The notes under the pieces: generated by a model
What the model saw: the letters and a program-made list of their open reading frames with translations, nothing else
What the model was told of the DNA's origin: nothing
The model's database searches: none
Made by a program: the position numbers and the translations under genes
NCBI GenBank assembly: GCA_018402455.1
Contig: JAGYIG010000005.1
Coordinates: 80,556 to 144,555 of the forward strand
Source: Opitutaceae bacterium
Lineage (GTDB): Bacteria; Verrucomicrobiota; Verrucomicrobiia; Opitutales; Opitutaceae
Length of the DNA stretch: 64,000 nucleotides
Direction of reading: 5' to 3'
Part shown: positions 36,390 to 44,157 of the stretch, piece after piece
How positions within the stretch are numbered: the first letter of the stretch is position 1
Layout: every line of letters starts with the position of its first letter

Positions 36390-37376
36390 TCAGCCGAGCA
36401 TGTCGGCCACCATGTCGCGCTCACCCACGAGCTCCGCATTGGTGGCGGCGAGCTTCTGTTGGGAGAAGGCGTCGCTCAGATCGTAGTCGGTGATGATTTC
36501 ATAAGACCCGGGCGTGGTGGTGCGCACGGGCATACCCGCCCAGACGTTGGGATCGAACCCGTATTGGCCTTCACTCTTCACCGCGACGGAATGAATCGCC
36601 CCCGGGGTCATGAGATCCCGCACATGGTCGACGAGTGCGTTGGCGGCGGATGCAGCGGAGGAGAGTCCGCGGGCGGCGATGATGGCGGCGCCGCGCTTGC
36701 CGACGGTCGAGCAGAAGTCGCCTTCGAGATAGGCTTGATCATTGATCACCTCAGCGGCGGGTTTACCGTCGATGGTGGCGTGGGCAAAGGCGGGATACAT
36801 CGACGGGCTGTGGTTGCCATAGATGAAGATGTCCTTCACGGCGGTGAGGTCGACGCCGGCTTTTTTGGCCAGCTGGGCCTGGGCGCGGTTTTGGTCGAGA
36901 CGGACCATGGCGGTGAAGCGGTCGGGCGAAAGGCGTTTGGCCTTGGAGGCGGCGATCATCACGTTGGTGTTGGCCGGATTGCCGACCACGGCGACGCGGG
37001 CGTCTTCCGCGGCGACGCGGTCGATGATCTCGCCTTGGCCGGTGAAGATGACGCCGTTGCCCTTGAGCAAATCGGCGCGCTCCATGCCGGGGCCGCGGGG
37101 CTTGGCACCGACGAGCAGGGACCAATTGGCGTCCTTGAAACCGACCTCGGGAGCGTCGGTCAGAACCATATCCTTGAGCAGGGGAAACGCGCAGTCATCG
37201 AGTTCCATGGCGACGCCTTCCAGCGCTTGCATGGCCTTCTCGACCGGGATTTCGATCATTTGGAGGATAACCGGTTGGTCCGGGCCGAACATTTGGCCGG
37301 ACGCAATGCGGAATAGGAGGGAGTAGCCGATTTGACCGGCTGCACCCGTGACGGCGACTCGAATGGGAGTTTTCAT
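36390..37376 (-). CDS. mdh: Malate dehydrogenase
   Basis: 328 residues from ATG 37376 ([21 protein letters not shown]); an earlier in-frame start would add 17 residues without homology. It is of the cytosolic/LDH-like MDH type: NAD-binding GAAGQIGY, the catalytic loop [30 protein letters not shown], the substrate Arg/Asp in [12 protein letters not shown] and the catalytic His in [13 protein letters not shown]. It oxidises malate to oxaloacetate with NAD in the citric acid cycle. It is monocistronic with its own terminator. A 12-bp palindrome GGTTAATTAACC lies 17 bp upstream. Confidence 0.95.
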   Translation of the reverse strand: MKTPIRVAVTGAAGQIGYSLLFRIASGQMFGPDQPVILQMIEIPVEKAMQALEGVAMELDDCAFPLLKDMVLTDAPEVGFKDANWSLLVGAKPRGPGMERADLLKGNGVIFTGQGEIIDRVAAEDARVAVVGNPANTNVMIAASKAKRLSPDRFTAMVRLDQNRAQAQLAKKAGVDLTAVKDIFIYGNHSPSMYPAFAHATIDGKPAAEVINDQAYLEGDFCSTVGKRGAAIIAARGLSSAASAANALVDHVRDLMTPGAIHSVAVKSEGQYGFDPNVWAGMPVRTTTPGSYEIITDYDLSDAFSQQKLAATNAELVGERDMVADMLG

Positions 37377-37577
37377 AGTTGGGTAAAGGATCGGGTTAAT
37401 TAACCACAAGGCAGCGGGGGAGGACACGCATCAATTGCGGTTTATCGGTCGAATTGGGTGCTTTCGTCGCCGGGTGGACGTTGGGGGACTGGCGAGGAGT
37501 GGGGTCAAGGTAGGATCGGTGGGCCCAAAAATCAACCGGCGGACTGGACTGACCGGAATTAATGAGTAGCTCAGAAG

Positions 37578-38321
37578 ATGAACTTATCTGGAAGCATATT
37601 TGCAAAGATTAATTTATTCCTAATCATAAGTTTGGGGTTTTCTAACGCTTTATCGGCCCTGAACACCTCGAGTGTTTTCAGTCCCGATGTGAAAGCCGGG
37701 GAGCGGGCGTGGGAGCTGCGCTCAAGCTATTTGCCCGATGAGTCACCCGCGGAGTGGGCTCAGCGCCTGCACTACCAGCAGGCGATCAACGAAGCATGGC
37801 GCTGGCGGGTGATCGGATTGTTTTACGATCCGGGGCAGGGAGGGGCCGAGTTCCAGTATGCGCGATTGGAGGCGCAGTGGCAGTTTCGGGAGAATGAAAC
37901 GGCTGGTTGGGACAGTGGAATCCGTTACGAATTGCAGATCGCGGAGAACGACAACACCCCTTCGCGAGGCCGGGTGGCCTGGACGGGAAAGTGGAACTGG
38001 GGAGAAGGTTGGGAGGCCCGGGCCAATCTCCTGCTCGGATTGCAGTTTGGGGAGCGTTCTCATGACGGGGTGTTGGTGGAGCATCGCCTGCAGTTCACGG
38101 GTCCGCTCGCCGGGGGGTGGCGGTGGGGTTTGGAGTCGTTTCACGATTTCAATGACTCGCGTGCCTTTGGGGCGTTCGATGATCAAGAGCATCAGTTGGG
38201 GCCGATTCTGAAGGGCAAATTCGGGGGCGGCCAGTGGTCGGTGGCGACCAGCTGGCTGGTGGGGATTTCGGACAATGCGGACGACCATGACTTCCGGATC
38301 CATTTGATCCGGAGTTTGTAG
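37578..38321 (+). CDS. Hypothetical exported beta-rich protein
   Basis: The 247-residue protein has a signal peptide (INLFLIISLGFSNALSALN, cleavage near residue 29). The rest is made of alternating aromatic and polar residues in short strands (RYELQIAENDN, RVAWTGKWNWGEGWEARANLLLG, HRLQFTGPLAGGWRWGLESFHDF), ending SWLVGISDNADDHDFRIHLIRSL. This pattern suggests a beta-barrel of the outer membrane. I do not recognise a family. Its start region is AT-rich compared with the surroundings. It is convergent with the DUF5060 gene, 10 bp apart. Confidence 0.65.
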   Translation: MNLSGSIFAKINLFLIISLGFSNALSALNTSSVFSPDVKAGERAWELRSSYLPDESPAEWAQRLHYQQAINEAWRWRVIGLFYDPGQGGAEFQYARLEAQWQFRENETAGWDSGIRYELQIAENDNTPSRGRVAWTGKWNWGEGWEARANLLLGLQFGERSHDGVLVEHRLQFTGPLAGGWRWGLESFHDFNDSRAFGAFDDQEHQLGPILKGKFGGGQWSVATSWLVGISDNADDHDFRIHLIRSL

Positions 38322-38331
38322 CCCGCGCGGG

Positions 38332-40194
38332 TCAGCGCCGGCGCAGCAGGATCGCCCAATCGCGATCCGCCTCCGTCGGCGCGGCACCGAGGTCCACCAC
38401 GCGACCGGCCTCTACCTGTTCGATCCGGCCCAACTGCAATTCGCCGCCGTGGCGGGGGTCAAACCAGTGCACGTCGTAGGTTCCGGTGGCGTCGGTGAGA
38501 TCGAGTTGGGCGGTCCCGCCCTCCCGGAGGTAGACCAAGTAGGTGTGGTTCGGTTTGGCGAAGCCGTAGGCGTTGTCGCCGACGACCCGGGCGTTGGCCG
38601 CGGTCATGTCTTGGAATGGCACGTATTCGTTGAAGAAATCGAGGGCGATTTTGGTTTGGCGCCACATCTCGGCGCGCACGCGAAGGTCTTCGCTGCTCAG
38701 GTCGCTGGTGGGGGCGTTGTTTTGCCAGCCCGCATACCATTCGACGCCGGCGCCGCCGGCCATGAAGACGCCCCACAGCACGTCTTTGCGGGGGCCATCC
38801 CGCGTGGGGTCTTCGTCATCGGGGCGCAGGCCGTATTCCCAGCCCAGGGGCTCGGACATGCTGACCAGCCAAGGACGCCCGCCCGCGACGGACATCTCCA
38901 GATGTTCGATGATGTGCTGATTATAGTTCTCGTGGCGTTGCAGCGCCGGGCCCTCAAAGGCCTCAAACCCGACCAGCGGCGGGTAAATCTCCACGATCTC
39001 GATATCGTGCATGACGATGGGGTGCCGGTAGGGATCGAGTTTGCGAATATAACGGGCAAAGGCTTGGTGCTGGGCGGTGGTGGTGCCGACTCCGACCGCG
39101 CCGCCTTTTTCGTCGGTCCAACCGCTTTCCTCTCCCAGATCCCAAGTCAGCGCGAGGTGGTGGCCGAAGCGCGCGATGAGTTCGCGGTAGTAAAGTTTGC
39201 GGGTGTCGGCAAATGGCGCACCCCCGTCCTCCACCTCGAAGAGGCTCTCGTTCTCGGTCTCCGTCAGCAACATGTGGATGTGAATGCCCTGATTCTGCAG
39301 GTGGGCAAAGACCCATTCCCACTGATCCAGTTTACTCACATCGAAGCTGTCGCGAGTCTGGGGATCGGCCCACGGCCAGATGTCATTGCCATCGCCCGCG
39401 TAGGTAAACGGCATCAGGTAGATCGAGTTGAGCCCCTGGGCGGCGAGGTAGTTGACGACCCCGATAATGCCTTTGGCGTCGTCGCCGTCTTCGTCCGTCC
39501 AATGGGGATCGCCCTCGCGCCAGTCTTGGCGGTGGGGACCGTAGTGATGGAGTTGGTCGATGCCGAGGGAGGGGAATTCCGGGGTCTTGGCGAAATCGTA
39601 GGTGCCATCGATGCCGTCAAAGGCCAAAAAGTTCTCCGGACTGCCGGCGCCTCCCATGAGGAAGTAGCGTCCGGATGCCGCAAACCTCGGATGGTGTTTG
39701 CCGACATATTCGAGCCGACCGTGCCCTCGAAAGTCGCGGCTGGATGCATCCAAGGGGGAAGGCGCGATCTCGAAGTGTCCGGTGGACCGCGGTAGCGGGT
39801 GGGGCTGCCCCGCAGCGTCTGAAACCGCGATGCGGTCACCGGTAACCAATGCGGCCTGATAGTGCCAGGTGCCGACCCGGTCTGGCGTAAAACGCACCTG
39901 CCATTGATCGCCGGCATCGGCGTGGGAACTACCGGCGTGCCCATCAGCGGCGAAAAACCCCGGAACGGTGTAGACGGTGCCGGATTCGGGGTGGGTGAAG
40001 TCCACGGTCAGGCGGTGGTCCCAAAAAGTTGCGGGCTCGGACTCAGAGCCCATCGGACCGGTAAAGGTCAGCGTGATGAGATGCCACGTGGCGAGGGTTC
40101 CGCGCACATCGGCGGCGTGGGTGGAGACGGTGGCGAGCAGCGTGGCGGCGCAAACCAAGCCAAGGCGACGGAGGAGCAGGGCGGGGGCAGTCAT
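38332..40194 (-). CDS. DUF5060-domain protein, glycoside-hydrolase-like
   Basis: The 620-residue protein has a signal peptide (LRRLGLVCAATLLATVSTHAA). Residues about 30-130 are a DUF5060-like beta domain (ATWHLITLTFTGP, WQVRFTPDRVGTWHYQ), and 150-500 form a TIM-barrel-like region with YFLMGGAGSPENFLAFDG, LAAQGLNSIYLMPFTYAGDG, LALTWDLGEESGWTDE and HPIVMHDIEIVEIYPP. The C-terminal part resembles the collagen-binding-like beta domain of such proteins. These proteins are putative glycosidases on plant or algal polysaccharides; the acid/base pair is not clear from sequence. No operon partner. Confidence 0.8.
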   Translation of the reverse strand: MTAPALLLRRLGLVCAATLLATVSTHAADVRGTLATWHLITLTFTGPMGSESEPATFWDHRLTVDFTHPESGTVYTVPGFFAADGHAGSSHADAGDQWQVRFTPDRVGTWHYQAALVTGDRIAVSDAAGQPHPLPRSTGHFEIAPSPLDASSRDFRGHGRLEYVGKHHPRFAASGRYFLMGGAGSPENFLAFDGIDGTYDFAKTPEFPSLGIDQLHHYGPHRQDWREGDPHWTDEDGDDAKGIIGVVNYLAAQGLNSIYLMPFTYAGDGNDIWPWADPQTRDSFDVSKLDQWEWVFAHLQNQGIHIHMLLTETENESLFEVEDGGAPFADTRKLYYRELIARFGHHLALTWDLGEESGWTDEKGGAVGVGTTTAQHQAFARYIRKLDPYRHPIVMHDIEIVEIYPPLVGFEAFEGPALQRHENYNQHIIEHLEMSVAGGRPWLVSMSEPLGWEYGLRPDDEDPTRDGPRKDVLWGVFMAGGAGVEWYAGWQNNAPTSDLSSEDLRVRAEMWRQTKIALDFFNEYVPFQDMTAANARVVGDNAYGFAKPNHTYLVYLREGGTAQLDLTDATGTYDVHWFDPRHGGELQLGRIEQVEAGRVVDLGAAPTEADRDWAILLRRR

Positions 40195-40279
40195 GGGAAG
40201 GAGTAGGGGGTAGGGGTCCTGCAGCCTACCTCAGCCCGCGATGGAAGCCACCCCGGGGGTGGGCTATGTTAACCGGAGC

Positions 40280-41335
40280 TTAGTGGAACCGCGGCGCGAG
40301 GGCCTCGTGCGTGTCGCGGATGAGCTTCTCCGTGGTTGCCCAATCAATACAGCCATCGGTAATGGACACACCGTAGCGCAACGCTTCCAGCGGTTGAGGG
40401 AATTTTTGACTACCGGCGCTCAAGTTACTCTCGACCATCGCGCCAATGATGTCGGTGTTGCCGGCGCGAACCTGATCGAGCACGGCACGCATGACTTCGG
40501 GTTGGCGGGCGGGATCCTTGTCCGAGTTGGCGTGGGAGCAGTCGATCATAATGGCTGGCAGCAATCCGGCATCGCGCAGGGTTTCCCCGGTCTTGGCCAC
40601 CTCGGTGGCGGCGTAGTTGGGACCGGATGAACCACCGCGTAGCACGATATGGCAATTGGGGTTGCCGGCGGTGGCGACCGCGGAGGCCCGTCCCTCCACG
40701 CTGACCCCCAGAAACGTCTGGGGTTGGGCGGCGGCTTTGATGGCGTTGAGCGCGGACCCCAGCGTGCCGTCGGTGCCGTTTTTAAACCCCAGCGGCATCG
40801 AGAGTCCGGAAGCCATCTGGCGGTGGGTTTGGGACTCGGTGGTGCGGGCGCCAATGGCGGACCAGCAAATCAGGTCGGCGATGTATTGAGGCGTGATGGG
40901 ATCGAGGAGCTCTGTCGCGGTCGGCAGACCGAGGTCCAAAACCTCCCGGAGAAACTTCCGCGCGGTGCGCAGGCCCAAAGCGATGTCGTGGGTGCCGTCG
41001 AGGTGGGGGTCCATGATCAAACCCTTCCAGCCCACGGTGGTGCGGGGTTTTTCAAAGTAGACCCGCATCACCACCATAATCCGGTCGGACACCTCGCCGG
41101 CGAGGGCGGCCAGCCGTTGGGCGTAGTCGCGCCCGGCCGCGAGGTCGTGGATGGAGCACGGACCAACGATCAGGAGGAATCGCTTATCCTCGGTGAAGAT
41201 CAACCGATGGATGTGTTTGCGGGATTCGGCGACGAAGGCCGACTGGCGATCGCTTCGCGGAAGCTCCGCAAACAGGCTGGCCGGAGAGGGGAGTTCCTTG
41301 GTCTCAGTGACATTAATGTCGGAGGTGCGCTGCAT
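40280..41335 (-). CDS. aroG: 3-deoxy-7-phosphoheptulonate (DAHP) synthase, class I
   Basis: 351 residues from ATG 41335 (MQRTSDINVTETKELPSP), equal to E. coli AroG/F/H (about 350); the longer in-frame start would include the 41437 repeat. Hallmarks: FLLIVGPCSIHD, MRVYFEKPRTTVGWKGLI, GARTTESQTHRQMASGLSMPLGFKNGTDG, LRGGSSGPNY, MIDCSHANSDKD and the end GVSITDGCIDW. It joins phosphoenolpyruvate and erythrose 4-phosphate, the first step of aromatic amino acid synthesis. Which of the AroF/G/H types it corresponds to cannot be decided. The gene stands alone. Confidence 0.92.
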   Translation of the reverse strand: MQRTSDINVTETKELPSPASLFAELPRSDRQSAFVAESRKHIHRLIFTEDKRFLLIVGPCSIHDLAAGRDYAQRLAALAGEVSDRIMVVMRVYFEKPRTTVGWKGLIMDPHLDGTHDIALGLRTARKFLREVLDLGLPTATELLDPITPQYIADLICWSAIGARTTESQTHRQMASGLSMPLGFKNGTDGTLGSALNAIKAAAQPQTFLGVSVEGRASAVATAGNPNCHIVLRGGSSGPNYAATEVAKTGETLRDAGLLPAIMIDCSHANSDKDPARQPEVMRAVLDQVRAGNTDIIGAMVESNLSAGSQKFPQPLEALRYGVSITDGCIDWATTEKLIRDTHEALAPRFH

Positions 41336-41436
41336 GAACCGTCGACGTTGCAACAGGGAGCCGATGCGGTGCAAGGCTGGGGAGGCGACAGATTCGTCGG
41401 ATTGTGGACTTGGCCTCGGCGAGGAATCCGGACAAA

Positions 41437-41492
41437 AAGTTGGCCGGTCACCTACCCCTAAGTGACCGGCCATTTGCTTTCTTAGTTACCCC
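41437..41492 (-). repeat. 56-bp palindromic dispersed element, copy B
   Basis: This is the inverted copy of the element at 6634-6689, with two mismatches. The stem arms are at 41441-41451 and 41462-41472. Here it lies in the divergent gap between the DAHP synthase and YgfZ genes, where a terminator has no obvious use, which argues for a repeat that moves or has another role. Confidence 0.8.
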
Positions 41493-41600
41493 AAAACTAC
41501 CGCTAGGCGGTAGAAGATGTAAATCTGATGTTGCTAAGAGAGCAGATGGAGTAACTTTCGTCAACACAAAGTTCTCAAAAACTTTCATATATTTCTATAA

Positions 41601-42515
41601 ATGACTCATAAAGAAAACGATAAAAATCGTTATAGTTTTGCAATACACCGTAAATACTGCGCCGATAATCCCCGCTCGGTGGTGCTGGCGACTGGGGAAG
41701 ATGCCCTAGAGTTTTTGCAAGGTCAGTTGACGCAAGACCTGTCGCAACTTGCGGACAGCGAAGGGGCTTATGGGTTTCTGCTGACCGCGAAGGGCCGAGT
41801 GTTTGGTGATGCCTTTCTTTGCCGCATCGACCAAGAGCGGTGGCAGATCGTCAGTTGGAGTTTGGCCGCCGAACAGCTCATGGCTCGGTTGGAAGCCTAC
41901 ATTGTTGCGGACGACGTTGAGCTCAGCGACGAGACGGTGCGGTGGAGGGGGTGGCGTGTCGGGGGAGGAAGCGTGGCGGGCGAGTTGGGTCTGAGTGGGG
42001 AGTCGGAGTTGCGGGAGTTGGACCCGGCTCCGGACCTTGCTTTGGGCTGGCGATACCTCTTGGGCCGGGCGGATCAAACCTTCGAGTGGCCGGAGGAGTG
42101 GGGCGAGGGCACGACCGATGCGTTTGAGGCGGTGCGGATTCAGCAAGGTTGGCCGAGCGTGCCGACGGACCTGGGGGAGGGAGATTTCCCTCAGGAGGGA
42201 GGACGTCATTTGCACGCCGTCTCCTTCACCAAGGGCTGCTACCTGGGACAGGAAGTGATGGCGCGATTGGCGGCGACGGGTCGGGTGCGTCGAGCCCTGG
42301 GGCGGGTGCAGGGTTCAGGTCCGGCGCCGACTGGAGAGGTGACGTTGATGCAGGCGGATAAGAAGGTGGGGGCGCTGCGCTCCCGGATTAATCTGCCGGC
42401 TCCGGCGGGTTGGTTGGGCCTGACGATGATCCAGCTCGCGCACTTTGATCCGGGAAAGCCCCTGGCCACGGATCAGGGACAGGCACTGGAGTTCGATGGC
42501 TTGGTGGGCGGCTAG
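41601..42515 (+). CDS. ygfZ: YgfZ/GcvT-domain folate-binding protein
   Basis: The 304-residue protein has the YgfZ signature TKGCYLGQEVMARLAATGRVRR (K-G-C-Y-x-G-Q-E), early LEFLQGQLTQDLSQL and YGFLLTAKGRVFGDAFL, all typical of this branch of the GcvT fold. YgfZ/IBA57 uses tetrahydrofolate to help iron-sulfur cluster enzymes. The start ATG 41601 lies in an AT-rich stretch (41500-41610), likely the promoter. The first 20 residues (HKENDKNRYSFAIHRK) are unusual for the family and may not be native to it. No operon partner is evident. Confidence 0.88.
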   Translation: MTHKENDKNRYSFAIHRKYCADNPRSVVLATGEDALEFLQGQLTQDLSQLADSEGAYGFLLTAKGRVFGDAFLCRIDQERWQIVSWSLAAEQLMARLEAYIVADDVELSDETVRWRGWRVGGGSVAGELGLSGESELRELDPAPDLALGWRYLLGRADQTFEWPEEWGEGTTDAFEAVRIQQGWPSVPTDLGEGDFPQEGGRHLHAVSFTKGCYLGQEVMARLAATGRVRRALGRVQGSGPAPTGEVTLMQADKKVGALRSRINLPAPAGWLGLTMIQLAHFDPGKPLATDQGQALEFDGLVGG

Positions 42516-42656
42516 AGATGAGGGCAGCACATCCCGCGTTGGGGCATGGCGTCGGCTGCGGTCCACACTCGGTTCAGCGCCCAGCCCTGCATTCACTGGA
42601 ATAGGGAAATCCAGCCCATGTAGGATCGGTCAAAGAAGGAAAAAAACCGCACGGTT

Positions 42657-42932
42657 GTGCTGAGACGTAGCCTGGCGTTCACTGATGGGGTGGAAGACTT
42701 CGAACATGTGAAACGGCTTTGTCGCTCGTTTGGTGCGGATGAGGGGCAGGCCGAGATCATGGCCCGGCAGCTCCTCAAGCGGGCCGAGCAAATAGCGGAA
42801 CAGCGCAACTGCGACCAAGTCGAGGCCATGCGTTACCTGCTGGACCTCACTTGGCGGGGAGCGCGGGGGGAGGCGCCGCCGGGATTTGAAGGCGGTACCC
42901 CGCCCGACCCCAAGCCCCCGCCGCAGGGTTAA
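42657..42932 (+). CDS. Small hypothetical protein
   Basis: The frame gives 91 residues with GTG 42657 as start (a GAAGGA lies rather far upstream); no ATG is available. Most of the protein is a predicted helix bundle (DFEHVKRLCRSFGADEGQAEIMARQLLKRAEQIAEQRNCDQVEAMRYLLDLTW), followed by a Gly/Pro-rich tail. This regular helix content makes it a likely real gene. Function unknown. It sits between ygfZ and galK, same strand. Confidence 0.55.
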   Translation: MLRRSLAFTDGVEDFEHVKRLCRSFGADEGQAEIMARQLLKRAEQIAEQRNCDQVEAMRYLLDLTWRGARGEAPPGFEGGTPPDPKPPPQG

Positions 42933-42996
42933 ATGGGGATCTCGCCAAAGCAGGCTTTGACCCGGCGCTTCGGAGAGACATTACTGGCAGCCACTT

Positions 42997-44157
42997 ATGC
43001 TAGAGCGCGTTTCCGATTTGTTTCGCCAGAGTTTTGGCGGTGAGCCCGCCGTCATCACCCGCGCGCCCGGTCGCATTGAGTTCATCGGGAACCATACGGA
43101 CTACAATGGCGGCACGGTTTTGGGGGCGGCGGTCGATGGGGGACTGTGGGTGGCGGCCAGTCCGCGTCGTGATGCTCGGCGACGGTGGCGGTCGGCGATC
43201 GGGGAGGCGGTTGTCGAAACGGGGGAGGCGTTGGTGAAGTTGGAAGGGGAGTCGGCTTGGGTGAACTATCCACAGGGCGTCATGGCGGCGATGCAGTCAC
43301 ACGGTTTGACCCTGCCGGCGGGGTTCGATTACGCGGTGGCGAGCGACCTGCCAGTGGGCGCCGGCCTGAGCAGCAGCGCGGCCATCGAACTGTCTTCGGC
43401 TTTGGCCTTTCTGGAGTTGACGAATCAATCGGTCGACCGGGAGACCCTGGTGAAAATCGGTCGTCAAGCGGAGAACGATTTCGTGGGCGTACCGTGTGGG
43501 ATTCTTGATCAGGGCGTGTCGGGATTCGGTCGGCGTGACCACCTGGTGTTCATTGATTGCCGGAGGCCGGAGTTTTCGACGGTCCCCCTGCCAGCCGGGG
43601 CGCATTTTTGGATCTTCAACACCCACACCAAGCATGCGCTCGTTGATGGTCTCTACAGCGCCCGGCACGCGGAGTGTATGGCTGCCGCGGCGGACCTGGG
43701 CGTGGAACAATTGGCAGACGCGTCATTGGAGCTGTTTTACCGAGAGCAATCGCGGTTGTCTCCGACCGTGGCCAAGCGGGCCCGTCACGTCCTCGAGGAA
43801 ATCGATCGAGTCGGGCAGACCATCGCAGCCCTGAACGCGGCTGACCTGTCCGCGTTGGGCCGACACCTCACGGCATCGCATCGCAGTTCGCAGCATGCGT
43901 TTGAGAACAGCACGCCGGAACTGGATTCGTTGGTTGATCAACTCACCACCATGGCGGGGGTTTATGGAGCTCGGCTGACGGGCGGCGGATTCGGTGGCGC
44001 CGTCATGGCCCTGACTGATGGCAGCTTCGGCGAAGCCTACGTAAAACTCGCCGATCAGGTCGCGGAGGGCTACCGCAGCCGTTGGGGAGCGGAGGCTCAG
44101 GTATTGCACCTGCTCACCGATGATGGCGCGGAGGTTATCCGCGCGATGCCGTCATAA
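42997..44157 (+). CDS. galK: Galactokinase
   Basis: The 386-residue protein has all GHMP-kinase galactokinase motifs: the galactose-binding GRIEFIGNHTDYNGG (usually GRVNLIGEHTDYN), the ATP-binding LPVGAGLSSSAAIELS and the C-terminal GARLTGGGFGGAVMAL. The catalytic Asp region reads CGILDQGVSGFG. It phosphorylates galactose to galactose 1-phosphate, the first step of the Leloir pathway; no galT or galE is in the window. The Glu of the GEHTDY motif is Asn (GNHTDY), a variant seen in some homologues. Its end overlaps the converging dehydrogenase gene by 6 bp. Confidence 0.93.
   Translation: MLERVSDLFRQSFGGEPAVITRAPGRIEFIGNHTDYNGGTVLGAAVDGGLWVAASPRRDARRRWRSAIGEAVVETGEALVKLEGESAWVNYPQGVMAAMQSHGLTLPAGFDYAVASDLPVGAGLSSSAAIELSSALAFLELTNQSVDRETLVKIGRQAENDFVGVPCGILDQGVSGFGRRDHLVFIDCRRPEFSTVPLPAGAHFWIFNTHTKHALVDGLYSARHAECMAAAADLGVEQLADASLELFYREQSRLSPTVAKRARHVLEEIDRVGQTIAALNAADLSALGRHLTASHRSSQHAFENSTPELDSLVDQLTTMAGVYGARLTGGGFGGAVMALTDGSFGEAYVKLADQVAEGYRSRWGAEAQVLHLLTDDGAEVIRAMPS

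Noticed and set aside
37393..37404. Palindrome GGTTAATTAACC before mdh as a member of the GTAACC regulon
   Set aside because: No GTAACC/GGTTAC arms and no spacer; AT-rich palindromes of this size arise by chance near promoters.
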